This document shows positions 6,082 to 14,595 of a stretch of DNA of 14,595 nucleotides, one piece after another. This stretch comes from Candidatus Moraniibacteriota bacterium (GTDB taxonomy: Bacteria; Patescibacteriota; Minisyncoccia; Moranbacterales; UBA2206). Position numbers and translations under genes: made by a program. The notes beneath the pieces are model-generated. The model was given only the letters and a program-made list of their open reading frames with translations. It had not been told where the DNA came from and searched no databases. Position 1 is the stretch's first letter; the number at the start of each line of letters is the position of its first letter. The stretch is from contig JAHFOP010000020.1 in the NCBI GenBank assembly GCA_023261605.1, forward strand, positions 1 through 14,595. The letters run 5' to 3'.

Positions 6082-6684
6082 TCATATCTCTCTCGTCTTC
6101 TTCTTGAATTCAGAGAAATCCGTGAACAAATAGGCGTTCCAACCGCATTCATTCGCAGAATCAACATTCTCTTTTTTATCATCCCAAAAAATAATATTCT
6201 CCGGTTCAATACCTTCTTTTTCCTTGAGCGCAGAAGATACGGCGTCGAAAAAACGCCGATCAGGTTTTTTGTATCCGACGTCACAAGAACAAAAAACACC
6301 ATCAAAAAACTTTTCCAGCCCCATGTCTTTTTTGATATATTCCATCCGATATTTTTCCTGCTTGGTGCCCAGATAGCACGTCACTCCTTTTTCTCGCAAT
6401 CTTTTCACTTCATCAATAACTCTGTCGTCCACATAGTGTTCCGCCTTGAACCAATATGCCAAAAGCTCATCCACTGTTCCCTTCCATTCCCATGTTTCTA
6501 AAAGTGGTTTCAATTCTTCTTTCAAGTCAGCTTTGCCAATGAGACACTCTTGGAATTTTCCCTTGAAAAAAGGTAACATAACATCATTGGAAACGCCAAA
6601 TTCTTTTTGATATTGCACGCTAAAATATCTCGGCGAATTTATCACCACCCCATCCGCGTCGAATATGGCGACCTTTATGTTCAT
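6082..6684 (-). CDS. HAD-superfamily hydrolase
   Basis: 200-aa haloacid-dehalogenase-like enzyme, probably a phosphatase on a small phosphorylated metabolite; the substrate cannot be read from sequence. All four motifs are present: motif I with nucleophile Asp9 and Asp11 in FDADGVV; motif II Thr107 in YLGTKQ; motif III Lys140 in GYKKPDRRFF; motif IV Asp168-Asp169 in IIFWDDKKENV. Residues about 15-90 form the helical cap insert between motifs I and II (C1-type cap, as in phosphoglycolate phosphatase and beta-phosphoglucomutase relatives). Start ATG 6684, stop TGA. It is monocistronic, divergent from the plus-strand 99-aa gene, with its own promoter and a weak terminator. Confidence 0.9.
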   Translation of the reverse strand: MNIKVAIFDADGVVINSPRYFSVQYQKEFGVSNDVMLPFFKGKFQECLIGKADLKEELKPLLETWEWKGTVDELLAYWFKAEHYVDDRVIDEVKRLREKGVTCYLGTKQEKYRMEYIKKDMGLEKFFDGVFCSCDVGYKKPDRRFFDAVSSALKEKEGIEPENIIFWDDKKENVDSANECGWNAYLFTDFSEFKKKTREI

Positions 6685-6709
6685 AGCACTTAATATTTTT
6701 TATATTCTT

Positions 6710-6739
6710 ATTCTACCATCCTCCGCTGAGAAATTCCAA
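6710..6739 (-). promoter_or_regulatory. Promoter of the HAD hydrolase gene
   Basis: TTGGAA (6739-6734), an 18-nt spacer and TAGAAT (6715-6710) preceded by TGG, an extended -10. Leader of about 19 nt. It is back to back with a plus-strand promoter at 6755-6783. Confidence 0.55.
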
Positions 6740-6754
6740 CATGACAAAGTTATC

Positions 6755-6783
6755 TTGACTTTTCCCTATAGATTCTGTACGCT
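6755..6783 (+). promoter_or_regulatory. Promoter of the 99-aa plus-strand gene
   Basis: TTGACT (6755-6760), a 17-nt spacer and TACGCT (6778-6783). The -10 is only partly consensus. The leader would be about 45 nt and ends in AAAGAGG before the ATG at 6836. Confidence 0.45.
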
Positions 6784-6835
6784 GTTAAAAACCATTTGTT
6801 CCTTCATTCACCCATCTCAATGAAAGAGGCTCCCT

Positions 6836-7135
6836 ATGCTTCAAATTACTTGCGAAAAAACTGTGTTCCGAAGACAAGCCAGAAAAGATCCTGCTTATCT
6901 TTCGGAGAACGGCGAACCCGATCCCAAGCTCAATGGCAATGAGAAAATCAGGGAAATCTTCTCGGCTGGCAGAAAATATCCCATCACCAACGTCACTGTT
7001 GAAAAAAATGCCTGCAGCAATACAAACATCGCAATTTCAGCCCGTGGCAACGATGGAGAAGATTATATCATTATCAAAGCCGTCGATGTCAGCCTCGAAA
7101 ATCATCGCCTTTCCGATCAGTTTTCCTTCCAATAG
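6836..7135 (+). CDS. Hypothetical protein, 99 aa
   Basis: I do not recognise this family. It is the only plus-strand gene in the window. The ATG at 6836 is preceded by AAAGAGG (6823-6829) with 6-nt spacing, and a strong terminator follows the TAG, so it is a complete unit with an upstream promoter candidate. The protein has no signal peptide or membrane segment. The N-terminal half is charged, with a GEPDPKLNGNEKIREIF stretch (about 26-42). The second half alternates polar and hydrophobic residues (ITNVTVEK, TNIAISARG, DYIIIKAVDVSL), suggesting a small beta-rich cytoplasmic fold. Cysteines at 6 and 60. No function is proposed; the overlapping plus-strand frame at 6933-7244 lacks these signals. 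Confidence 0.72.
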   Translation: MLQITCEKTVFRRQARKDPAYLSENGEPDPKLNGNEKIREIFSAGRKYPITNVTVEKNACSNTNIAISARGNDGEDYIIIKAVDVSLENHRLSDQFSFQ

Positions 7136-7157
7136 ATTTTCCCCTCGAAAAGACAAC

Positions 7158-7188
7158 GCCCCGAACAAAATTCGGGGCTTCATTATTT
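7158..7188 (+). terminator. Rho-independent terminator of the 99-aa gene
   Basis: A perfect 8-bp stem, GCCCCGAA (7158-7165) and TTCGGGGC (7171-7178), with loop CAAAA, followed by TTCATTATTTTT on the plus strand, 22 nt after the stop. Confidence 0.85.
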
Positions 7189-7279
7189 TTAATTGCTACC
7201 AAATACTCGCCGGGAAATTACAGCCAAATAAAAACCAGCTCTAATCAAGATGGCTTTTGCAGAATAATTTATATACTAA

Positions 7280-7300
7280 GTCGAGGACTGTCCTCTCGAC
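7280..7300. repeat. Short inverted repeat in the gap between convergent genes
   Basis: GTCGAG (7280-7285) and CTCGAC (7295-7300) flank a 9-nt loop. It lies between the two convergent terminators, in a gap (7189-7332) where I see no gene. No T-run follows on either strand, so it is not an obvious terminator. Confidence 0.35.
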
Positions 7301-7332
7301 TGGTTTCATTGGCATATTTTGAAAGGTAGTCA

Positions 7333-7372
7333 AGAAAAAAAATATGGCAGAGCCTCGAGGAAGGCTCCGCCA
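7333..7372 (-). terminator. Rho-independent terminator of the beta-helix / 85-aa operon
   Basis: TGGCAGAGCCT (7345-7355) and AGGCTCCGCCA (7362-7372) pair over 11 positions with one mismatch and a 6-nt loop. On the minus strand they are followed by TATTTTTTTTC. It starts about 15 nt after the stop of the 85-aa gene. Confidence 0.9.
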
Positions 7373-7387
7373 CACACCGCGGCCGCA

Positions 7388-7645
7388 TCAATAAGGAAGA
7401 TTTTTTATGGCGGCTTCAACTGCTTGGCAGAGAGTTTTTTCTGTCTGCAGTTTCGCTAAAACTGCTTTGTCAGGAAAGCGCTCTTTTTCTTCCTTGCGTA
7501 TTTGCAAGGATATTTTCATGATCATGCGACCAACTATGTATCGCATGACCTCCTTGCCCTGCAGACTTTTCACGATTGCATTAGAAAGTTCGTCTAGGGT
7601 TAATTTTGTCCTAACAGACAGCTCTATTGGTGCTATCGATTCCAT
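7388..7645 (-). CDS. Hypothetical small alpha-helical protein, 85 aa
   Basis: I do not recognise this family. The frame extends to a TTG at 7660, but GAGGAGG (7657-7651) lies inside that extension and is 5-6 nt before the ATG at 7645, which I take as the start. The sequence looks mainly helical: LTLDELSNAIVKSLQ (about 15-29), a Met/Ile-rich middle (VMRYIVGRMIMKISLQI) and a charged RKEEKERFPDK region, ending in AVEAAIKNLPY. It has no signal peptide; the hydrophobic middle is too short and too charged for a confident membrane helix. It lies 30 nt behind the beta-helix gene, with no promoter between them and a strong terminator behind it, so the two form an operon. Stop TGA. Confidence 0.7.
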   Translation of the reverse strand: MESIAPIELSVRTKLTLDELSNAIVKSLQGKEVMRYIVGRMIMKISLQIRKEEKERFPDKAVLAKLQTEKTLCQAVEAAIKNLPY

Positions 7646-7675
7646 ATCATGCCTCCTCAACTTCTATAAAGTTTT

Positions 7676-8641
7676 TTAATTGGCTCGTAAAATATTTGAG
7701 ATATTGCCGAGACCATTCGTAGCGAAATAGGCCTTGTTGTCAAAAGTCAGGTTCTTGTTCCAAGTGGCGATTGAAATGGCGGTGCCACCTTTTTGCAGAC
7801 GAGCCACGCCGTAATTGTGATTGCCGACAAATTTAGCTTTAGCCACATTCATCCGTCCCGCTCCGCCGAAAGAAGACACTTCGATGCCTTCACGACTGTT
7901 GTCACGGAAGCTGTTGTTCTTGGTCCAGATATCCGAACCGTCGAGCGTGACAACGAGACCACTGCCACCATTGTTCTTCATAGAATTTCCGGCGAAGTAA
8001 GAAACTACGCCTCTGGCAAAATCCACTCCATCAGTTTTATTGTCCAAAATTTCGCTGTCCATCAACACCACGCGACGTGGTCCGGAAACAAAGACTCCGG
8101 CGCGATCATTGTTGCGAATTTCAGTCTTGCCAATATACACTTGATTGGCTTTTTTCGTGTCGCCGCCTTCAATGGAAATTCCATCGCCATCATTGTATCT
8201 GACAGAACAACTGATAATGTTGGCTTGGGCATGACTCTCAATGAAGATGCCTTCGTGTCCACCCTTGATACTGAAATCGTCAATTTCTGAATCGTCTTTC
8301 ATGTAAACCGTGGCCCATTTGTCTTTCTTGGCCGTGATGATAGTACTGTCCGCATCTTCCCCAAAAAGTTTAATACCTTTTTTCAAAGTGATATTTTCTT
8401 CATATTCCCCCTTGGAAACATGAATCTCGGCGTTTGAATCGGCCTTATCGATGGCCGAACCAATCTTGGCATAAGGATGTTCACGCGAACCATCTTCCAT
8501 GCCGCTAGCTTTGGCATTAACATATAGATTCTCATGGCGACTGGCCAAGCCAAAAGATGGTACTGCAATAAAAGCCACCAGAATGGCGGTTAAGGCGTAC
8601 ATTTTGAACTTTTTATCTCTCGCAATTCGCAAGATAGACAT
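7676..8641 (-). CDS. Secreted right-handed parallel beta-helix protein
   Basis: 321-aa predicted exported protein with a pectate-lyase-like beta-helix fold (DUF1565/NosD-type repeats). A basic N-terminus is followed by a hydrophobic segment (MYALTAILVAFIAVPSFGLA, about 14-33), giving a signal peptide. Residues about 38-100 (LYVNAKASGMEDGSREHPYAKIGSAIDKA...GEYEENITL) are the typical entry of such proteins. Then follow about seven 22-25-residue coils with N/D/G turns: GIFIESHAQA, GDGISIEGG, RAGVFVSG, TDGVDFARG, GSGLVVTLDG, REGIEVSS, NYGVARLQKG. Catalytic residues of polysaccharide lyases are not evident, so it may be a binding or surface protein. The frame starts at ATG 8668, but the promoter -10 (8677-8672) places transcription start near 8665, so I choose ATG 8641. 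Cotranscribed with the 85-aa gene. Confidence 0.85.
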   Translation of the reverse strand: MSILRIARDKKFKMYALTAILVAFIAVPSFGLASRHENLYVNAKASGMEDGSREHPYAKIGSAIDKADSNAEIHVSKGEYEENITLKKGIKLFGEDADSTIITAKKDKWATVYMKDDSEIDDFSIKGGHEGIFIESHAQANIISCSVRYNDGDGISIEGGDTKKANQVYIGKTEIRNNDRAGVFVSGPRRVVLMDSEILDNKTDGVDFARGVVSYFAGNSMKNNGGSGLVVTLDGSDIWTKNNSFRDNSREGIEVSSFGGAGRMNVAKAKFVGNHNYGVARLQKGGTAISIATWNKNLTFDNKAYFATNGLGNISNILRAN

Positions 8642-8671
8642 ATGATTTTTTACTTTAATGATTGACATATG

Positions 8672-8700
8672 AGAGTATCAGATTCCTGAAATTTTGTCAA
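8672..8700 (-). promoter_or_regulatory. Promoter of the beta-helix operon
   Basis: Perfect TTGACA (8700-8695), a 17-nt spacer and TACTCT (8677-8672) preceded by TGA, an extended -10. It follows directly on the T-run of the upstream gene's terminator. The start point near 8665 argues for the ATG at 8641. Confidence 0.65.
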
Positions 8701-8702
8701 GT

Positions 8703-8738
8703 AAAAAAAGCCTGGCAGGATATTGAAATCCGCCAGGC
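8703..8738 (-). terminator. Rho-independent terminator of the 135-aa gene
   Basis: GCCTGGC-A-GGAT (8710-8721) pairs with ATCC-GCCAGGC (8728-8738): 11 bp with one bulged A and a 6-nt loop. On the minus strand it is followed by TTTTTTTAC, 12 nt after the stop codon. Confidence 0.9.
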
Positions 8739-8750
8739 GAAAAGAACCAT

Positions 8751-9158
8751 CTATGCTCTCCTCATTGCCTTGGTCATATGCTGCTGATAATTTCTGGCTG
8801 TATCTGTAGGAGGAAAAAGCAGAATAAAGTTTTCCTCCTCCAGCACGGCAAGCGTAGCTCCAAAATCAACAATTGCACTACCTTCCATTGTGCATTCCCA
8901 GTTAGAACCTCCCCTATCACAAGTATAGACTGCGGAAATATCAGCGCCGTGATTGAAAGAAACTACAACTTCCATTCTTTTGAAATCAGATATGATTACA
9001 GTTCCGCACCCATATCCAATTATTGACCTTTGTCCATGCTGACTTGCAAAAATATTTTCGCCATTTCCAGGAATTCTAAACTGCCGCTCAAGATCAGTGA
9101 AGAGGTTCGTACGAACGATCCCTTTGAATGTCTCAAGTCTTTTTATATAAAGATCCAC
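8751..9158 (-). CDS. Hypothetical protein, 135 aa
   Basis: I do not recognise this family. The frame reaches an ATG at 9209, but there AAAGGAGG touches the ATG with no spacer and the likely transcription start (about 9216) falls inside that motif. A second AAAGGAGG (9170-9163) lies 4 nt before a GTG at 9158, which I choose as the start. The protein (VDLYIKRLETFKG...) is soluble, with no signal or membrane segment, and alternates short beta-like segments (TVIISDFKRMEVVVSFNHG, SAIVDFGATLAVLEEENFILLFPP); Cys residues occur in GYGCGT, VYTCDRGG and WECTMEG. The tail QHMTKAMRRA is basic. It is monocistronic with its own promoter and strong terminator. Existence likely, start uncertain, function unknown. 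Confidence 0.68.
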   Translation of the reverse strand: MDLYIKRLETFKGIVRTNLFTDLERQFRIPGNGENIFASQHGQRSIIGYGCGTVIISDFKRMEVVVSFNHGADISAVYTCDRGGSNWECTMEGSAIVDFGATLAVLEEENFILLFPPTDTARNYQQHMTKAMRRA

Positions 9159-9222
9159 GCTCCCTCCTTTTCTACAGTTGATGTTTTGCGTTTCTTTTTG
9201 AAAGATCATCCTCCTTTATTTT

Positions 9223-9251
9223 ATCTTAGCACTAAACCAAATATTTTCCAA
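9223..9251 (-). promoter_or_regulatory. Promoter of the 135-aa gene
   Basis: TTGGAA (9251-9246), a 17-nt spacer and TAAGAT (9228-9223) preceded by TGC, an extended -10. It overlaps the end of the rodA terminator tail. Confidence 0.6.
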
Positions 9252-9281
9252 AAACAAAAAGAAGGCTATCTCACTCCTTCT
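9249..9281 (-). terminator. Terminator overlapping the 3' end of rodA
   Basis: AGAAGG (9281-9276 on the minus strand) and CCTTCT (9265-9260) form a 6-bp stem with a 10-nt loop that includes the TAG stop of the RodA C-terminal part. TTTTTGTTTTT follows. The stem is modest but the T-run is strong. Confidence 0.7.
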
Positions 9282-9517
9282 AAAATATTGGCGTTTTTGC
9301 GACGTAAATAGACACTTTGCACGATGCCAATAGCCGCCAAAGTCGTCACCATCGAACTGCCACCATAACTCAAAAGCGGCAAGGGCACGCCCGCGACGGG
9401 CATCACCCCGATATTCATGCCGACATTGACCAAGAGTTGGAAAAAAAGCATAGCCATTGTGCCGATGACGAACAAATAGCCGAAATTGTCATGCGCCATG
9501 CGAGCGGCTTCTTTCAT
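9266..9517 (-). CDS. rodA: RodA C-terminal part, downstream of an in-frame TGA
   Basis: 83 codons, in the same frame as the upstream rodA part and separated from it only by the TGA at 9520-9518. It encodes the last SEDS segment: AARMAHDNFGYLFVIG, then NVGMNIGVMPVAGVPLPLLSYGGSSM, the highly conserved final motif of RodA/FtsW, and a basic end YLRRKN. Together the two parts give 368 positions, the normal RodA length (E. coli 370). ATG 9517 directly abuts the TGA (TGAATG), so coupled reinitiation is possible, but there is no Shine-Dalgarno. It is not a functional protein by itself. Either the gene is broken, the stop is read through, or the base is a sequence error. Confidence 0.85.
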   Translation of the reverse strand: MKEAARMAHDNFGYLFVIGTMAMLFFQLLVNVGMNIGVMPVAGVPLPLLSYGGSSMVTTLAAIGIVQSVYLRRKNANILEGVR

Positions 9518-10372
9518 TCACCAAAATATTATTCCAAAAAGAACAAACACCGCCGTCGCGCCGAAAAAACCCAACTCTTCCGCAATGACGGAAAAAATGA
9601 AGTCAGTGTGTTTTTCCGGCAAGAAATTGAGTTGCGATTGCGACCCATGCCCCAATCCTTTGCCAAACAATTGCCCGCTACCGACTGCAATCGTCGCTTG
9701 AATGACGTTGTAGCCACTGCCACTTGGATCACGATATGGGTCGATGAAATTGGCAATGCGATCTTTTTGATAATTTTTCATGAAAAACCAGCTGGGAGAA
9801 ATGACCAATGCGCCGACCAAAAACAGAATTATCAAATTTTTTTTACTAATGCCGGAAGCGAAAAGTAATGCCCCCCATGAAGCCAGAATTATGGCCGTTG
9901 AACCTAAATCGGGTTGTTTCAAAATCAAAAAAACTGGGATAAAAACCAAAACGACACTCGCCACAATCCGCACCACAATACTGAGTTGCGTCCTTTTCTG
10001 GCTCAAGAAGCTGGCCAAAAAGATGACGATTATCAGTTTAGCCAGTTCAACCGGCTGGATACTGAAAGTTGAAAAACCAATCCAGCCTGTATGCCCCTTC
10101 ACCGTTTTACCCAGCATCAAAACAAAAACGAGCATGAGAAGCATAAGAAAATATAGTTTAGTGCTGTAGGAATTCAACTTCCGATAATCCGAAAAAGCCA
10201 AAAGAAACATCAAGCAAAAACCAAGCACAATCGCTACTATTTGTCGATTGAGATTGGCGGCGTTCAAAACGGCGCCATCAAAAGAAATGCTGTAAATCAC
10301 TAAAAGTCCGATAACGAGCAATAGCGCTACGGAAATGATGAGGATCCAGTCTAATTTGAAAAATTTGTTCAC
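9518..10372 (-). CDS. rodA: RodA, SEDS peptidoglycan polymerase, first 284 codons (ends at in-frame TGA)
   Basis: Polytopic membrane glycosyltransferase of the elongation complex, which polymerises lipid II together with a class B penicillin-binding protein. Hydrophobic segments begin at residue 9 and recur through residue 284. Diagnostic motifs: HTGWIGF (94-100), FSIQPVELAKL (103-113), LKQPDLGSTA (151-160), and LPEKHTDFIFSVIAEELGF (251-269), which holds the Asp257 equivalent to the essential SEDS aspartate. The reading ends FGIIFW-TGA; the remaining 83 codons continue in the same frame. The stop replaces an Arg shared by B. subtilis and E. coli RodA. The start is GTG 10372, 5 nt after the upstream gene's TAA, without a good Shine-Dalgarno, so translation is probably coupled. 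Confidence 0.93.
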   Translation of the reverse strand: MNKFFKLDWILIISVALLLVIGLLVIYSISFDGAVLNAANLNRQIVAIVLGFCLMFLLAFSDYRKLNSYSTKLYFLMLLMLVFVLMLGKTVKGHTGWIGFSTFSIQPVELAKLIIVIFLASFLSQKRTQLSIVVRIVASVVLVFIPVFLILKQPDLGSTAIILASWGALLFASGISKKNLIILFLVGALVISPSWFFMKNYQKDRIANFIDPYRDPSGSGYNVIQATIAVGSGQLFGKGLGHGSQSQLNFLPEKHTDFIFSVIAEELGFFGATAVFVLFGIIFW

Positions 10373-10377
10373 TTGTT

Positions 10378-11199
10378 TTAGTATTGCTGAAATTTTTCCG
10401 TTTTGTAAGTCCTCTTCATGAAAGTGTCTGAATTGAAAACATTAACTTCGACTTGGGTTTCCATATTGCCAACCGTGCCGGGAAAACTGTTCGGCCAAGA
10501 AACCCTAAAGTCTCGTTGTTCTCCGGAAGCCACTGTGCTCATCTGGGTGGAGTTGAGCGCCAGAACATTTCCGTCACTGTCTTTGAGAATTATTTCCACC
10601 TTTATCAAGTCGAAATCATATGGACTGTTGTTTTTGAGAAGTCCAGATGCCTCTGAAAAACCCACGCTGTCAGAAACTTCATCATAGTTTTTGTTCACGA
10701 TTTGCAAATCCGGTTTTTCATAATAATCATTAAACTCCACCCAGTCAGAACTGATAAGACTGAAATCAAAAGAAGCTGGAACGTTTGACGCGTCAATATT
10801 ATTTTCAATCACATACTTGTGTTCGCTGGGAAGGACATAACTCGAGCCTTTGCGCGAAGCTATCACTCCCCCATTAGCGTCTTTGAAATCAAGATTATAA
10901 TAGAAATTTTTATTACCGAAAGTTGCGTTTGGGTTGGTGAGTTCCGCATAGAAATCATATTTGCCCGCAATCCCCGAAGGCACCACTCCCATTTTTCCGA
11001 TGATCAATTTTTGCGCCACTATGCCGCAAGATTTTTGACAAACTCCCCCACAATCCACGCCTTCTTCGTTTTGATTTTTCACACCGTCTTTGCAGCTCGG
11101 CGCCGGACGAAAGTGGGCATAGAGTGCCCAAAAAATAAGCATGAAAATGCCACAATAAATAGCAATTATAATTGTTCTTTTGCGCTGGCTTTTGTCCAT
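10378..11199 (-). CDS. Membrane-anchored extracytoplasmic protein with CxDG...VDCGG motif
   Basis: 273-aa protein of unknown function. A short basic N-terminus (MDKSQRKR) and one membrane helix (about 9-28) anchor it with the bulk outside. Immediately after the helix is a compact cysteine motif, C36-KDG-VKNQNEEG-VDC50-GGVC54-QKSC58, likely two disulfides; I know this CxDGxxNxxExxVDCGGxC pattern from exported proteins of Parcubacteria-like bacteria and archaea. The remaining ~210 residues are beta-rich with many N/D/S, in two similar-looking halves (about 65-150 and 170-265), resembling immunoglobulin-like or FxLYD-type domains; this is an inference. It is 5 nt upstream of rodA and is cotranscribed, suggesting a wall-associated role. 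A TGCTAAAAT promoter element ends 6 nt before its ATG, so its mRNA may be leaderless. Confidence 0.85.
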   Translation of the reverse strand: MDKSQRKRTIIIAIYCGIFMLIFWALYAHFRPAPSCKDGVKNQNEEGVDCGGVCQKSCGIVAQKLIIGKMGVVPSGIAGKYDFYAELTNPNATFGNKNFYYNLDFKDANGGVIASRKGSSYVLPSEHKYVIENNIDASNVPASFDFSLISSDWVEFNDYYEKPDLQIVNKNYDEVSDSVGFSEASGLLKNNSPYDFDLIKVEIILKDSDGNVLALNSTQMSTVASGEQRDFRVSWPNSFPGTVGNMETQVEVNVFNSDTFMKRTYKTEKFQQY

Positions 11200-11205
11200 A
11201 AGATT

Positions 11206-11214
11206 ATTTTAGCA
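11206..11214 (-). promoter_or_regulatory. Extended -10 promoter of the rodA operon
   Basis: TGCTAAAAT (11214-11206) is an extended -10 with five of six hexamer bases. The expected start point is at or within a base or two of the ATG at 11199. No good -35 is seen; the region is T-rich from the rRNA terminator. Confidence 0.6.
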
Positions 11215-11220
11215 CATCTC

Positions 11221-11260
11221 GGAAAAACAAAAAAGCCTACCTTAAAAAGATATGCTTTTT
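11221..11260 (-). terminator. Terminator of the rRNA operon
   Basis: On the minus strand AAAAAGC (11260-11254) and GCTTTTT (11235-11229) pair over 7 bp, with an inner UAUC/GGUA stem and a U-rich loop, and are followed by TTGTTTTTCC. It lies about 30 nt after the 5S rRNA. Confidence 0.65.
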
Positions 11261-11288
11261 CTAATTTTTCAGAAAGTTTGAATGCATG

Positions 11289-11407
11289 GTTCCCAGCATT
11301 GTCCTACTCTTCCTGCCACAAGGACAGATACCATCGGGGCTGGCAAGCTTAACTACCGAGTTCGGAATGGGATCGGGTGTTTCCTCGCCGCTAGAAACAC
11401 TGGGAAC
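11289..11407 (-). rRNA. rrf: 5S ribosomal RNA
   Basis: 119 nt. The minus strand carries the universal 5S core GATCCCATTCCGAACTCGG followed by AGTTAAGC, and GATGGTA / GGGAGAGTAGGAC-like 3' elements (here GGAAGAGTAGGAC). Helix I closes perfectly: GTTCCCAG at the 5' end (11407-11400) with CTGGGAAC at the 3' end (11296-11289); I used this to set the ends. Beyond it, a further 8-bp helix between 11277-11284 and 11412-11419 suggests a precursor processing stem. Confidence 0.96.
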
Positions 11408-11697
11408 TATACATTCAAAAAGCTTCTAAAATGTTTTGATCATCGGAGAAAAAAACAAGAAGAAAACTAAGGTCAAAGTCGTTAAGGTAAAAATTGTCAA
11501 AATGAACGCGAAGCTATTTTTAAATTTTCTCATTAGTATGAGGTATATTTGTTAAATTGCTTTTCAGTTTTTTTTAGAAACTGTTAACTGCTAACAGATT
11601 TGACGAATGTTTCGCGAATGAGAAAACGAATAACTTGTAAATAAATCCACAAGTACTCGCGTTAACATTCGCGACAATTCGCTAATCGAAATTTAAG
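11408..11697 (-). other. 23S-5S spacer, no tRNA
   Basis: About 290 AT-rich nt between the two rRNAs. I see no tRNA or ORF. It contains an inverted repeat TCGCGAATG (11612-11620) / CATTCGCGA (11666-11674) enclosing a second stem ACTTGT (11633-11638) / ACAAGT (11649-11654), and a small hairpin CTGTTA (11581-11586) / TAACAG (11592-11597). These are candidate processing structures. No convincing separate 5S promoter was found. Confidence 0.6.

Positions 11698-14595
<2,898 letters not shown>

Noticed and set aside
9159..9209. ATG 9209 as start of the 135-aa gene
   Set aside because: Its AAAGGAGG touches the ATG with no spacing and coincides with the predicted transcription start; the GTG at 9158 has its own AAAGGAGG.
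9518..9520. TGA read as glycine (code 25, as in Gracilibacteria/Absconditabacteria) to explain rodA
   Set aside because: The purH domain, HAD and 85-aa genes end in TGA with terminators close behind, and no other long gene here contains an internal TGA.
11408..11697. tRNA gene in the 23S-5S spacer
   Set aside because: No T-loop (GTTCGAnTC) and acceptor arrangement or CCA end could be found on either strand.

Overview
The window looks like a chromosomal piece of a small-genome bacterium of the Patescibacteria / Candidate Phyla Radiation type, probably Parcubacteria-like. This rests on the divergent but complete cell-wall genes, short intergenic gaps, a membrane protein with a CxDG...VDCGG cysteine motif, mostly weak ribosome binding sites and an enlarged 23S rRNA. 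It is an inference: no 16S or marker set is visible. Three genes end in TGA (purH domain, HAD hydrolase, 85-aa protein), so the standard bacterial code applies rather than the TGA=Gly code of Gracilibacteria.

Layout: almost everything is on the minus strand, so it is read from right to left. (1) 14595-11289: most of a 23S rRNA (about the first 165 nt lie outside the window), a 290-nt spacer without a tRNA, a 5S rRNA and a terminator. (2) 11199-9266: a membrane-anchored Cys-motif protein followed after 5 nt by rodA, which is interrupted by one in-frame TGA. (3) 9158-6836: accessory genes, namely a 135-aa unknown, a secreted beta-helix protein with an 85-aa unknown behind it, and a single plus-strand 99-aa unknown. 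Most have clear Shine-Dalgarno sites and their own promoters and terminators. (4) 6684-5234: a HAD hydrolase and a stand-alone IMP cyclohydrolase domain (PurH N-terminal half) that looks horizontally acquired. (5) 5033-3089: ribosomal protein bL25, then a secreted coiled-coil lytic transglycosylase. (6) 2997-1: murA, an HD phosphohydrolase and mreB, closely packed and probably one operon; mreB runs off the window.

Functionally the strongest theme is peptidoglycan and shape: MurA makes the committed precursor, MreB and RodA are the elongation machinery, and the transglycosylase cuts the wall. The second theme is the ribosome: 23S, 5S and the 5S-binding protein bL25. I do not see a phage, transposon, CRISPR array, toxin-antitoxin pair or an evident new defence system. 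The observations most worth checking are the TGA at a conserved Arg position of RodA, the roughly 107-nt hairpin expansion in the 23S rRNA, the orphan IMP cyclohydrolase, and extended -10 promoters placed so close to start codons that leaderless mRNAs are expected.
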